DNA from: Pseudomonas zanjanensis | GTDB lineage: Bacteria; Pseudomonadota; Gammaproteobacteria; Pseudomonadales; Pseudomonadaceae | Reading direction: 5' to 3' | Assembly: GCF_014268745.2 (NCBI RefSeq) | Contig: NZ_JABWRB020000001.1 | Span: forward strand, 186,001 to 250,000 | DNA length: 64,000 nucleotides | Part shown: one piece after another, positions 1-8,013 of the stretch | Numbering within the stretch: the first letter of the stretch is position 1 | Layout: each line of letters opens with the position of its first letter | Position numbers and translations under genes: made by a program | The notes under the pieces: generated by a model | What the model was told of the DNA's origin: nothing | What the model saw: only the letters and a program-made list of their open reading frames with translations | The model's database searches: none

Positions 1-88
1 ACATCGCAGGACGCGATTCATCAGGACGATGAATAGGATTAAAGGGATTAGGGAAAAAATGTGGGCGGGTCAAACCGCCCCTTTTTTT
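1..88 (+). ncRNA. rsmZ: RsmZ small RNA, 3' portion (5' end outside window)
   Basis: Regulatory RNA that titrates RsmA/RsmE (CsrA family) proteins under Gac control. Two short hairpins expose GGA in their loops: ATCGC/GCGAT around position 10 and TCATC/GATGA around position 25. More GGA motifs follow, then a GC-rich terminator. The position just upstream of fdxA-mutS is where rsmZ lies in Pseudomonas, between rpoS and fdxA. The 5' part, with the other GGA hairpins, is beyond the window edge. Identification rests on motif, recall of related sequences and synteny. Confidence 0.8.
63..88 (+). terminator. Rho-independent terminator of rsmZ
   Basis: Stem GGGCGG/CCGCCC with a 6-nt loop, followed by a C and seven T. 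Confidence 0.85.
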
Positions 89-253
89 GATTCAAAGATT
101 GCCGGGTAAGCGTTCTTGGTTTTCTAGAGCACACCGGGCCGCGAGTCGAAAGGTTCGTGGGGTGATCCAGCAACTACTCCTGGAAGGCGTGTTAGCTAAC
201 CCAGTGAGACACGATGTCTCCAGGTCTTTCCGCAAAACTAAAAGGATTTAGAT

Positions 254-820
254 ATGACACTGTCTCTTCAAGACATAAAACCTGAGCAAGTCGATGCGCT
301 CAAAAAGCAATCACAAGTTGCTTTTGACGAACAAATCAAGCGCATGCAAGCGCTTGTGAGTGAGAAGCCGGCGCTGCAAGAGGTCCTCAATCAGAAGGTG
401 CACCCACAATCGTTGTGTGGCTGTGGATGCGCGCAGAACATTTGCGGCTATTTCTGCTTCGAAGGTTGCGGTAGCAGTTGTTATCCTCACTCCGAAACCA
501 TCCAGATTACTGCGTCCCCCGCGATTATCGGACCAGACGCTCCTCAGCAAGGAACCCAGGTACGGTTTGTCGGCTATGCGACAGGTACGGGTACCAATGT
601 CGATATTTCCAATCTCTATCTGCTGGGCTCGGTGCCTGATGCCGAGAACCTCGTCAACGTCCCGTTGTCGCTGCAATTAACGATTAATCAAGGTTCGCTC
701 TCCCTGTACTTCTTTGAAGGGACGCGTCTGTTGGCCGTGATGCTTCATCCGTCGCAATATGGCTCGAACATTAGTGGGGAGTTCTCCGGCACTGGGTCCG
801 GTACATTTCAACTGGTGTGA
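254..820 (+). CDS. Cysteine-rich protein with C-terminal beta-rich domain, unknown function
   Basis: 188 aa, preceded by AAGGA at a good distance from the ATG. I do not recognise the family with certainty. Residues 1-50 look helical and charged. Residues 55-76 hold seven cysteines in the pattern C-x-C-x-C-x4-C-x3-C-x3-C-x3-C, suggesting metal binding or a disulphide knot. The remaining ~110 residues are beta-rich and end in a Gly/Thr/Ser-rich strand. The last 40 residues faintly recall the VapA/VapB virulence-associated barrel family, but that is a weak impression. There is no signal peptide. It is a single gene with its own terminator, between rsmZ and fdxA. Confidence 0.7.
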   Translation: MTLSLQDIKPEQVDALKKQSQVAFDEQIKRMQALVSEKPALQEVLNQKVHPQSLCGCGCAQNICGYFCFEGCGSSCYPHSETIQITASPAIIGPDAPQQGTQVRFVGYATGTGTNVDISNLYLLGSVPDAENLVNVPLSLQLTINQGSLSLYFFEGTRLLAVMLHPSQYGSNISGEFSGTGSGTFQLV

Positions 821-862
821 AGTAGTCAACCTGTCGTAATCAGCCCCGTTCCGGGCAAGAAA

Positions 863-891
863 GCCCTGGCCTAAAACGCCGGGGCTTTTTT
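863..891 (+). terminator. Terminator after the cysteine-rich gene
   Basis: Stem GCCCTGGC/GCCGGGGC (one G-T pair) with loop CTAAAAC, followed by six T. Confidence 0.75.
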
Positions 892-930
892 CGGGCCGCG
901 ATTTTTCTTCAGGGCGAGACAGAAAAAGCA

Positions 931-955
931 AAAAAGGCCCGCAAGGGGCCTTTTG
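931..955 (-). terminator. Terminator of fdxA (works in both directions)
   Basis: Perfect stem AAAAGGCCC/GGGCCTTTT, 16 bases past the fdxA stop on the minus strand. The A/T flanks would also stop transcripts coming from the plus strand. Confidence 0.8.
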
Positions 956-970
956 GTGACGCCGGAAAGA

Positions 971-1294
971 TCAGCGCTCGAGGTCTGCGATCTTGCCTGG
1001 TTTGCCATCCCACTCTTCAGCGTCCGGCAGGGCGTCTTTCTTCTCGGTGATGTTCGGCCAGATGTCCGCCAGTTCAGCGTTCAGCTCGATGAAATTCTCC
1101 ATGCCGGTCGGCACTTCGTCTTCCGAGAAAATGGCATTTGCCGGGCATTCCGGTTCACACAGGGCGCAGTCGATGCACTCGTCCGGGTGAATGACCAGGA
1201 AATTCGGCCCTTCGTAAAAGCAGTCCACCGGACACACTTCTACGCAGTCGGTGTACTTGCACTTGATGCAGTTGTCGGTGACGACGAAGGTCAT
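971..1294 (-). CDS. fdxA: Ferredoxin FdxA, [3Fe-4S][4Fe-4S] type
   Basis: 107 aa. Small soluble electron carrier of the seven-iron ferredoxin family. The first cluster motif is near residues 9-21 (C-x2-C-x4-C-x3-CP) and the second near residues 40-50 (C-x2-C-x2-C-x3-CP). The acidic C-terminal extension is typical of the long proteobacterial FdxA. The start was taken at the internal ATG at 1294 because the family begins MTFVVT; the longer reading frame has an atypical N-terminus. mutS lies upstream on the same strand, 142 bp away, as in other pseudomonads. Confidence 0.95.
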   Translation of the reverse strand: MTFVVTDNCIKCKYTDCVEVCPVDCFYEGPNFLVIHPDECIDCALCEPECPANAIFSEDEVPTGMENFIELNAELADIWPNITEKKDALPDAEEWDGKPGKIADLER

Positions 1295-1436
1295 TTCTAA
1301 TTCTCTCCTCAGGCGGCTGTCGCGAAGCCCCTTCACGGCGGGGTCGCGAGGTTTGGGAGCGGTAGTCTGCGAACCAGGCTAATAGTCCGCAGCATCCCAA
1401 ACCGCGCGAGATTCTAACAGCTTGAAAGCCTGTGCG

Positions 1437-4016
1437 TTAGATCCGTGTCTTCAATGTATAGAGCAATTCGAGCGCCCGACGCGGAGTCAGGTCGTCCACA
1501 TCGAGCTTGGCCAGTTCATCGAGCACCGGATGCGGCAGGCTGGCGAACAGGTCGCTTTGCTGTGGCGCGGCCGGTTTGCCTTTGGTCGGGCGTGGTGCTT
1601 CGTGGGGCAGGCTGGTGGTTTCCAGGCGGCTCAGGTGCTCGCGGGCACGGCTGATCACTTCGCTCGGCACGCCGGCCAGTTGCGCCACCGCCAAGCCATA
1701 GCTCTGGCTGGCCGGGCCGGGCAGCACATGGTGCAGGAAGACGATGCGCTCGTTGTGCTCGGTGGCGTTGAGGTGGACGTTGGCCACCAGCGGCTGGCTT
1801 TCCGGCAACACGGTGAGTTCGAAATAATGGGTGGCGAACAATGTGTAGGCCCGCAGGTGCGCGAGGCGTTCGGCCGCGGCCCAGGCCAGGGACAAGCCGT
1901 CGAAGGTGCTGGTGCCGCGGCCGACTTCGTCCATCAGCACCAGGCTGCGTTCGGTGGCGTTGTGCAGGATATTCGCGGTTTCGCTCATTTCCACCATGAA
2001 TGTCGAGCGCCCACCGGCCAGGTCATCACTGGAGCCGATCCGGGTAAAGATGCGGTCCACCAAGGACAATTCGCAACTGGCCGCCGGGACGAAGCTGCCA
2101 ATGTGGGCCAGCAGCACGATCAACGCCGTCTGGCGCATGTAGGTGGATTTACCACCCATGTTCGGACCGGTGATCACCAGCATGCGGGTGTTGTCGTCCA
2201 GGCTCAGGTCGTTGGCCACGAACGGCGTGGTCAGGACTTGCTCGACCACGGGATGACGACCCTGGCTGATACGCATGCACGGCTCGCTGACGAAACGCGG
2301 GCAGTTGAGGTCCAGGTTCAAGGCCCGTTCAGCCAGGTTGCTCAGCACATCCAGTTCCGCCAGGGCACCGGCGGTGTCCTGCAGGGGCGGCAATTGGCTG
2401 ATCAGATCCTCGAGCAGCGCTTCGTAGAGCATCTTTTCCCGGGCCAGGGCGCGACTCTTGGCCGACAGCGCCTTGTCTTCGAACGCCTTGAGTTCCGGGG
2501 TGATGAAACGCTCGGCGCCCTTGAGGGTCTGGCGGCGGACGTAGTCGGCCGGGGCTTGCTCGGCCTGTTTGCTTGGCAGTTCGATGAAGTAACCGTGAAT
2601 TCGGTTGTAGCCGACCTTGAGGTTGGCCAGTCCGGTGCGGGCTTTTTCCCTGGCCTCGAGGTCGATCAGGAACTGGCCGGCGTTCTCGCTCAGCGCTTGC
2701 AGCTCGTCGAGTTCGGCGTCGTAGCCGGTTTTCAGCACGCCACCGTCACGGATCACCGCCGGCGGGTTGTCGATAATGGCTTTTTCCAGCAGCGCGGCCA
2801 GCTCCGGGTACGTGCTGGTGGTGCGTGCCAGTTGTTGCAGGTGCGGTGCTTCGAGGTCGGTCATCGCCACCTGCAGTTCAGGCAACGCGCCGAGGGCATC
2901 GCGCAAGCGCGCCAAGTCACGGGGACGGGCGTTGCGCAGGCCGATACGGGCGAGGATCCGCTCGATGTCGCCGATTTCCTTGAGCTGCGGTTGCAGCTGC
3001 TCGAAGCGGTAGCGGTCCAGCAGGCAAGTAATGGATGACTGGCGCGCTGTCAGCACCGTCAGGTCCCGCAGCGGACGGTTCAACCAGCGGGTCAGCAGGC
3101 GGCTGCCCATGGCGGTCTGGCAGCGATCGACCACCGATTGCAAGGTGTTGTCGCGCCCACCGGCCAGGTTGGTGTCCAGCTCCAGGTTGCGTCGGCTCGC
3201 GCCGTCCAGCACCACGGTATCATCCAGGCGCTCGTGACGCAGGCTGCGCAAGTGGGGCAGGGCGGTGCGCTGGGTTTCCTTGGCGTAGGCCAGCAGGCAA
3301 CCGGCCGCGCCGATGGCCAGGGTCAGGTTCTCGCAACCGAAGCCCTTGAGGTCCTGGGTGGAGAACTGCTGGCAGAGACTTTTCAGCGCCGAGTCGCGCT
3401 CGAAATCCCACGGCGCCCGACGACGTACGCCACGGCGTTTTTCTGCTGGCAAGTCTTTGGGCCAGTCATCGGGAATCAACAGCTCTACCGGATTGACCCG
3501 CTCAAGCTCCGCCAGCAGGTTTTCCCAGCCCTTGATTTCCAGCACCGAGAAGTTGCCACTGGTGATGTCCAGGACCGCCAGGCCGAACAGGCGTTCGTCG
3601 CCCAGCACCGCGGCGATCAGGTTGTCCCGGCGTTCATCGAGCAAGGCTTCGTCACTGACTGTACCCGGTGTGATGATCCGCACGACTTGGCGTTCGACAG
3701 GCCCTTTGCTGGTGGCCGGGTCGCCGACTTGCTCGCAGATCACCACGGACTCGCCGAGCTTGACCAGCTTCGCCAGGTAACCTTCCGCCGCGTGGTAAGG
3801 AATCCCACACATCGGTATCGCCATGCCCGCCGATTGCCCACGTGCCGTCAGGGTGATGTCCAATAGCTTGGCGGCTTTCTTCGCGTCCTCGTAGAAGATC
3901 TCGTAGAAGTCGCCCATGCGGTAGAACATCAGCTGGTCGGGGTGCTGGTTCTTCAGGCGCCAGTATTGCTGCATCATCGGCGTGTGGGAGGACAGGTCGT
4001 TCACGGCGGTATTCAT
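1437..4016 (-). CDS. mutS: DNA mismatch repair ATPase MutS
   Basis: 859 aa, the usual MutS length. It recognises mismatches and small loops and recruits MutL. The N-terminal mismatch-binding region carries the Phe-x-Glu motif (GDFYEIF, near residue 36). Connector, core and clamp domains follow. The C-terminal ABC-type ATPase has the Walker A motif GPNMGGKST and the [12 protein letters not shown]alker B/signature region. The start was chosen at 4016 (MNTAVNDL); the reading frame stays open further upstream but that part is not MutS-like. It forms the left border of the tailocin insertion. Confidence 0.97.
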   Translation of the reverse strand: MNTAVNDLSSHTPMMQQYWRLKNQHPDQLMFYRMGDFYEIFYEDAKKAAKLLDITLTARGQSAGMAIPMCGIPYHAAEGYLAKLVKLGESVVICEQVGDPATSKGPVERQVVRIITPGTVSDEALLDERRDNLIAAVLGDERLFGLAVLDITSGNFSVLEIKGWENLLAELERVNPVELLIPDDWPKDLPAEKRRGVRRRAPWDFERDSALKSLCQQFSTQDLKGFGCENLTLAIGAAGCLLAYAKETQRTALPHLRSLRHERLDDTVVLDGASRRNLELDTNLAGGRDNTLQSVVDRCQTAMGSRLLTRWLNRPLRDLTVLTARQSSITCLLDRYRFEQLQPQLKEIGDIERILARIGLRNARPRDLARLRDALGALPELQVAMTDLEAPHLQQLARTTSTYPELAALLEKAIIDNPPAVIRDGGVLKTGYDAELDELQALSENAGQFLIDLEAREKARTGLANLKVGYNRIHGYFIELPSKQAEQAPADYVRRQTLKGAERFITPELKAFEDKALSAKSRALAREKMLYEALLEDLISQLPPLQDTAGALAELDVLSNLAERALNLDLNCPRFVSEPCMRISQGRHPVVEQVLTTPFVANDLSLDDNTRMLVITGPNMGGKSTYMRQTALIVLLAHIGSFVPAASCELSLVDRIFTRIGSSDDLAGGRSTFMVEMSETANILHNATERSLVLMDEVGRGTSTFDGLSLAWAAAERLAHLRAYTLFATHYFELTVLPESQPLVANVHLNATEHNERIVFLHHVLPGPASQSYGLAVAQLAGVPSEVISRAREHLSRLETTSLPHEAPRPTKGKPAAPQQSDLFASLPHPVLDELAKLDVDDLTPRRALELLYTLKTRI

Positions 4017-4159
4017 GGGTGTCAGGGAAGCTCGTTGAAAGGTGTGGGGCAAAAGGAGGGGCATTGGCCCGGCTTTTCCGCGATGGGCGCAAGGTTAACA
4101 TGGGTGGTCGGGGGGGACCCAGGGGATGACTGTTTTTGGAATTGGGTGAATATCCGTTG

Positions 4160-4435
4160 CTGCGGTAATGGCCACCTATGGTTCCGCCCTGACGGCGGGT
4201 CACTTTTGAGAAGCCCGGAAGCCGGCCCAGTCAAAAGTAACCAAAACGCTCCTGCCCCACCACTCGGTGCCTCGCCTAGGCTCGGCATGCCTGAACGAAG
4301 GCATTGCTCCGTGGGCCGCCGCGAAGGGCCATCCATGGCCCAGCGCGGCTAACCCGGCATCCATGCCGGGTTGCCCACTGCGCAATACCTTCGTTCAGCC
4401 AGCGTGGTTAATGGGGCGCCGAGATCAACGTCTAC
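4160..4435. repeat. Large dispersed intergenic repeat of fluorescent pseudomonads
   Basis: GC-rich non-coding stretch with many nested palindromes, for example AACCCGGCAT/ATGCCGGGTT near 4351-4374 and GGGCCATCCATGGCCC near 4326. The wording 'cactttTGAgaagcccgga...' through 'ccagcgtggttaa.ggggcgcc' is one I recall as recurring in many P. fluorescens intergenic regions. No supported coding sequence. Nothing distinctive is seen in 4017-4159, between this and mutS. Confidence 0.6.
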
Positions 4436-4555
4436 CGCGAGGCGGCCTGGTAGCCGACCTGGCTCTCCCGGTCGTACACCCATCATATCTGTAGGAGCAA
4501 AGCTTGCTCGCGAGGAGGCCTTACAGCCGACCTGTCTCTCCGGCGGTACCCCGAT
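4436..4555. repeat. Two ~42-bp near-repeats around a single REP
   Basis: 4439-4480 and 4512-4553 are imperfect direct copies (core GGCCT..AGCCGACCTG.CTCTCC). Between them, 4489-4520, lies a lone REP-like sequence (gtaggagcaaagcttgctcgcgag). Confidence 0.55.
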
Positions 4556-4560
4556 CCAAT

Positions 4561-4650
4561 TGTGGGAGCGAGCCTGCTCGCGATGACGGCTGCCAATACA
4601 ACTTAGTTGTAACTGGACTACCGCCATCGCGAGCAAGCTCGCTCCCACAG
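4561..4650. repeat. REPIN (inverted pair of REP sequences)
   Basis: Left arm tgtgggagcgagcctgctcg and inverted right arm cgagcaagctcgctcccaca enclose a ~45-bp loop. Typical RAYT-mobilised Pseudomonas REP pair. Confidence 0.85.
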
Positions 4651-4694
4651 TGATGACTCGGGTTTTTCTTAGGTCTTGGCTTGCATCATGAGTG

Positions 4695-5048
4695 CTACCT
4701 CACCTCAACCACATCCAACGCCCGGTTCGCCAACAACTGGCTCAACTCGATCATCTGTTGAACCCCCAGCAAGATATTCCGACGCGAGCCCTTCAGGTCG
4801 AATGCCAGGTCGCTGACCATGGCATTGGCCGAGGCCAGGGTTTCGCTGAGGTTGGCGAGCAGGCATTCGGCGTCGACGTTGGGGGCGATGATGAAAAGGG
4901 TGTCGGGCGTGTCAGCGGTTTCCTTGTCGGTTTTCGGCTTGAGGTAATAGTCCAGGGCGCGGGTGGCCGCGTCGTCGAGTTTTTTGGCGTTGGCCGATTG
5001 GCTGCGGGAGACGTGATCGTCTGGGGGATTTGGGGTGTTCTTGCTCAT
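4695..5048 (-). CDS. DUF6124 family protein
   Basis: 117 aa, cytosolic, no signal peptide. Hallmarks of this Pseudomonas-restricted family are the N-terminal TPNPPD motif, the central LSETLASANAM helix and the C-terminal segment (IELSQLLANRAL). Function is unknown. It is expressed away from mutS by its own 5' region. That region, 5049-5262, is a long structured leader that I annotate separately because such leaders seem to travel with this family. Confidence 0.8.
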   Translation of the reverse strand: MSKNTPNPPDDHVSRSQSANAKKLDDAATRALDYYLKPKTDKETADTPDTLFIIAPNVDAECLLANLSETLASANAMVSDLAFDLKGSRRNILLGVQQMIELSQLLANRALDVVEVR

Positions 5049-5262
5049 GATGCTTGGATCCTCGAAGTGGGAGCCATCACCGATTCGCTACTAAACGAAA
5101 TGGGTGGCAGCTGTACGCAGGTTAGTAGACCGGGGATCCAAGAAACCGGCGCACCCGAGGGCGCCCTGCGCACAGCTACCATCGAATGCAGGAATAGGAA
5201 TACCTGACTTGGATGGAGCGATGTACATCTTGGAAATACCGGGCTACTAAACCCGATCACTG
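5049..5262 (-). ncRNA. Structured leader of the DUF6124 gene, candidate cis-acting RNA
   Basis: Read on the minus strand, TTTAGTAG occurs at both ends (complement of ctactaaac at 5244-5252 and at 5088-5096). The complementary CTACTAAC lies between them (complement of gttagtag, 5121-5128). The middle copy could pair with either end copy but not both. Further pairing: AGCTGT/ACAGCT (5109-5114 with 5172-5177), GCGC/GCGC flanking 5149-5171, ATCGGGTTT next to a GGG/CCC hairpin at 5241-5254. No open frame of gene quality. Function is inferred only. Confidence 0.5.
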
Positions 5263-5422
5263 ATGGGCAGTGACAGGATCAAAAGTACCGGTGGCCCCCA
5301 AGGCGCACAAGCCGGCGGATTCTGGCGTAGTTGTAGGCAGAGGCGCAAGAAAACGTAGCCTTGCGTCGCATATTTGAAGGACGGCTTTGGAGCCTTTTCC
5401 CAACGGCGTGTAGGGCGATTCC

Positions 5423-5526
5423 GTGGCGAGGGAGCTTGCTCCCGCTGGGCTGCGCAGCAGACCCTTTTGTGAGCGCTTCGCACTGGAGCGCCAGCCCGGT
5501 CAAGCGGGAGCAAGCTCCCTCGCCAC
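5423..5526. repeat. REPIN, 'gtggcgagggagc' type
   Basis: Arms gtggcgagggagcttgctcc and ggagcaagctccctcgccac in inverted orientation around an imperfect stem-loop. Nothing else is seen in 5263-5422. Confidence 0.85.
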
Positions 5527-5548
5527 AATGAATGCAATTGGCTGGAAT

Positions 5549-5562
5549 TGCATATTTATGCA
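5549..5562. promoter_or_regulatory. Probable autoregulatory operator of the tailocin repressor
   Basis: Palindrome TGCATA-TT-TATGCA lies 37 bp before the repressor start. It shares the TATGCA/TGCATA half-site with the operator at the tailocin promoter (6480-6497), which suggests the repressor binds here too. Confidence 0.5.
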
Positions 5563-5598
5563 AAACAGCATTTGTCTTCTGCGAAAAGAACAAGCACT

Positions 5599-6342
5599 AT
5601 GCGCGTTATGCAAAAACGCAACGTTTCGACCGTATTAAGAGCATTGCTCGATCAGCACGGGATCTCCCCCACGGAGCTTCACCGGCGTACCGGCGTGCCT
5701 CAGTCCACCCTCTCGCGGATCCTCAGCGGCAAGATCGTCGACCCTTCGGATAAACACATCTCGAAGATCGCCGAATATTTTGCCGTGAGCACCGACCAGT
5801 TGCGCGGGCGCGCCGACGTTGTGCCCGTCGGCAATGCCCGCCGCGACGAGCCGCATTCCGAACTCAAGGACATAAGCCTGTGGGACGACGAAACACCCGT
5901 CGAAGAAGACGAAGTGTCGGTCCCTTTTCTGCGTGAGGTTGAATTGGCTGCTGGATCAGGAAGATTCGTCATCGAGGAGAGCGAGCGCTCCAGCCTGCGG
6001 TTCGGCAAGCGCAGCCTGCGCCACAACGGTGTGCAGTTCGACCAGGCCAAATGCGTGACGGTGCGCGGCAACAGCATGTTGCCGGTGCTGCGCGACGGCG
6101 CCACGGTAGGAGTGAATGCGGGCAAATGCGGGATCGGCGATATTGTCGATGGTGACCTCTACGCCATCAATCACAACGGCCAACTGCGGGTGAAGCAGCT
6201 TTACCGCCTGCCCACCGGCATCCGCCTGCGTAGCTTCAATCGCGATGAACACCCGGATGAGGACTACACGTTCCAGGAAATGCAGGACGAGCAAATCGTC
6301 ATCCTCGGTCACGTCTTTTGGTGGGGCATGTACGCCCGTTAA
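5599..6342 (+). CDS. Tailocin repressor, XRE HTH plus S24 self-cleaving peptidase (PrtR-like)
   Basis: About 247 aa. The N-terminal helix-turn-helix (residues ~20-50: TELHRRTGVPQSTLSRILSG) binds DNA. The C-terminal LexA/CI-type domain has the scissile Ala-Gly (AAGSG, residues ~118-119), the Ser nucleophile in RGNSM (~159) and the Lys in RVKQLY (~199). By analogy with PrtR/CI, RecA-stimulated autocleavage after DNA damage would release the tailocin promoter. The start at 5599 (alternative 5608) fits the MQKRNVSTVL start I expect for homologues; a more upstream in-frame ATG lies over the operator. No PrtN-type activator gene is visible nearby. Confidence 0.9.
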   Translation: MRVMQKRNVSTVLRALLDQHGISPTELHRRTGVPQSTLSRILSGKIVDPSDKHISKIAEYFAVSTDQLRGRADVVPVGNARRDEPHSELKDISLWDDETPVEEDEVSVPFLREVELAAGSGRFVIEESERSSLRFGKRSLRHNGVQFDQAKCVTVRGNSMLPVLRDGATVGVNAGKCGIGDIVDGDLYAINHNGQLRVKQLYRLPTGIRLRSFNRDEHPDEDYTFQEMQDEQIVILGHVFWWGMYAR

Positions 6343-6359
6343 CCCCTCCGCTGTCAGAT

Positions 6360-6387
6360 AAAACCCGCCGCCGCGCGGGTTTTTTTT
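6360..6387 (+). terminator. Terminator of the repressor gene
   Basis: Stem AAACCCG/CGGGTTT around a GC-rich loop, followed by a run of T. Confidence 0.8.
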
Positions 6388-6427
6388 CGCCTCCTGAAAC
6401 CCGCGACCCCGCATTTACAAGGGCTTC

Positions 6428-6500
6428 ATGCATTTGCGCATTCGGCACGCATAAATAAATGCATTTACGCATTGACTGTATATGCATCCATGCATATTCT
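6428..6500 (+). promoter_or_regulatory. Tailocin promoter with three ATGC-N6-GCAT operators
   Basis: Near-consensus sigma70 promoter: TTGACT (6472-6477), 17-bp spacer, TATTCT (6495-6500). Three 14-bp palindromes of the form ATGC-N6-GCAT lie at 6428-6441, 6459-6472 and 6482-6495. The last is embedded in a perfect 8+2+8 palindrome (6480-6497) covering the spacer and the -10 start. Positions 6476-6491 also match a LexA box at 12 of 16 bases (by eye, against CTG-TATATATATA-CAG). This is the likely control point of the whole 30-kb locus. Confidence 0.7.
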
Positions 6501-6722
6501 GTGTCCAAGCCGCTCGACAAAGCGGCTGGCAACAAAGCTCTTTAGTTCCACCAACAGGCAGCGATGAACCGGCCTTAACGGTTCAGAGGGTTGGCAACTG
6601 GCCCGGGTGTGCAGCGTAAAGCACCAGAAGCAGTTATCCGGCGGGCAGGGACCGCGGCTGGAGGAACAATTTGAATGGATCCGTACCGCGCCAGTCGCGC
6701 CGAAAGATCAAGCGCATTACTG

Positions 6723-6746
6723 AAAAGCCTGGGCAACCGGGCTTTT
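6723..6746 (+). terminator. Attenuator-like terminator in the tailocin leader
   Basis: Stem AAGCCTGG/CCGGGCTT with tetraloop GCAA, ending in five T, lies ~220 bases after the promoter and before com. Other leader hairpins are GAACCG/CGGTTC (6566-6584) and GTGCC/GGCAC (~6757-6770). The terminator lies inside a reading frame that starts at ATG 6675 with a GGAGGA ribosome site (6660-6665). Confidence 0.65.
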
Positions 6747-6800
6747 TGGAATGCCTGTGCCGCGAGGCACTTCAAACCGCCGCCAATGGGAGGGCTTTCG

Positions 6801-6986
6801 ATGCTGAAGGATTTCAGATGCGGTCACTGTAAAAAACTTCTGGCCCGCATGGGCGAGAACACCGAACTCCAGATCAAGTGTTCCCGATGCGGGACGTTGA
6901 ATCATGTGAAGGCCGCGAGCCTCGAGCCATCGCCTTTGAGCGACATGAGAGCGGAATCTTCCGCGAACAATCATTCGACTCAATAG
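6801..6986 (+). CDS. Com family zinc-finger regulator
   Basis: 61 aa from ATG 6801, which has GGGAGG seven bases ahead. Two CxxC pairs (CGHCKK near residues 7-10 and CSRCGT near 28-31) form a zinc finger as in phage Mu Com, a translational activator binding mRNA. A longer in-frame start at 6675 also has a good ribosome site and would add 42 residues; translation from it would cross the leader terminator, so that segment may act as a leader peptide. First gene after the tailocin promoter; its target here is unknown. Confidence 0.75.
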   Translation: MLKDFRCGHCKKLLARMGENTELQIKCSRCGTLNHVKAASLEPSPLSDMRAESSANNHSTQ

Positions 6987-6994
6987 GTATCACC

Positions 6995-7576
6995 ATGAAC
7001 TCATTAAAAAAAACCATGGCTCCATTCCTGCTGGCCTTCGCTCTTTTCAGCGCAACGGGTAACGCCACGGCGGCCAATCTTCTGATCAACGGTAGCTTCG
7101 AACAGCCGGGCTGCGCTAACAGTTGCATATTGGATACGACGGGTGAGGCCGACTTCATCACCGGTTGGACAACGTTCCTGTCTGGGGCGGAGTACTTCAA
7201 TGTCGCCGCTTCGATCCGTGGTTCCGTAGCGCCTGAAGGTGTGGTGATTGTCGATCTGGCTAACAGCGTTTACAGCAACGGAGGAGGGGTTCAACAGAAC
7301 TTCGCCACGGTGGTCGGCGCAAAATATCGCTTGACGTTCAGCGCAGGTAATTCGGTTTACGCCAACCGCTCCGGGGAAGGTGTTGTCCAGGTAAAAGTCG
7401 CCGGGCAAACCACAACATTCAACACACCTGCGGCCCGAGGCAGCGTGGTCGAGTGGGCCACCATGACCCTGGACTTTACCGCGACCACCAGCAGAACAAC
7501 CCTGGCTTTCTCCAACGAACAGAACCCTTACACCAACTTCGCCTTCATCGACAACGTCATCGTTGAGCGACTGTAG
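6995..7576 (+). CDS. Secreted DUF642-like carbohydrate-binding-fold protein
   Basis: 193 aa. N-terminal signal peptide: KK, a hydrophobic stretch, and a likely cleavage after residues ATA. The mature part begins NLLINGSFEQPG and ends with an aromatic strand followed by FIDNVIVERL. This pattern is known from DUF642/galactose-binding-like beta sandwiches. It lies between com and the holin, with no role known in tail assembly or lysis. It could be cargo (a moron) acting at the cell surface. Family assignment is moderately sure, function unknown. Confidence 0.65.
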   Translation: MNSLKKTMAPFLLAFALFSATGNATAANLLINGSFEQPGCANSCILDTTGEADFITGWTTFLSGAEYFNVAASIRGSVAPEGVVIVDLANSVYSNGGGVQQNFATVVGAKYRLTFSAGNSVYANRSGEGVVQVKVAGQTTTFNTPAARGSVVEWATMTLDFTATTSRTTLAFSNEQNPYTNFAFIDNVIVERL

Positions 7577-7626
7577 AACGTCACCTGTCTCCAAACGCTC
7601 ATCACTCACCCCCCAGGAAGCCTGAC

Positions 7627-7977
7627 ATGACAAACGAGCAACAAGCGTTGCTGGACATGCCGATCTGGCTGGTCATCGTGCTCGCCCTGGTGGGCGGGGT
7701 GTCCGGCGAGATGTGGCGCGCCGACAAGGAGGGCGCCCGTGGCTGGCCGTTGCTGCGCCGCGTGGTTCTGCGCTCCGGTGCCTGCGTGGTCTGCGGCGTA
7801 TCGGCAACCATGCTGTTGTACGCCCTCGGGATGTCGATCTGGAGCGCTTGCGCCCTGGGTTGCCTGACCGCCATGGCCGGTGCCGATGTGGCCATCGGTC
7901 TTTACGAGCGCTGGGTCGCCAAGCGGATCGGCGTGTGCGAAGTCCCTCCGCGAGACGTTCCTCCCGACCAGCCGTGA
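7627..7977 (+). CDS. Holin of the tailocin locus
   Basis: 116 aa with three hydrophobic segments (about residues 12-28, 48-67 and 70-90), a cationic loop between the first two and a charged C-terminus. It resembles the holin at the head of R-pyocin clusters. It would permeabilise the inner membrane so the endolysin encoded at the far end (34158) can reach the wall. It is the only holin candidate for both tails. Confidence 0.8.
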   Translation: MTNEQQALLDMPIWLVIVLALVGGVSGEMWRADKEGARGWPLLRRVVLRSGACVVCGVSATMLLYALGMSIWSACALGCLTAMAGADVAIGLYERWVAKRIGVCEVPPRDVPPDQP

Positions 7978-8013
7978 ATCGACAGCGCTGATCCCTACAC
8001 AAGGAGGCGATCA

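Noticed and set aside
1422..3038. 538-codon plus-strand frame over mutS
   Set aside because: Antisense shadow of mutS; low-complexity Gln/Arg/Val-rich product.
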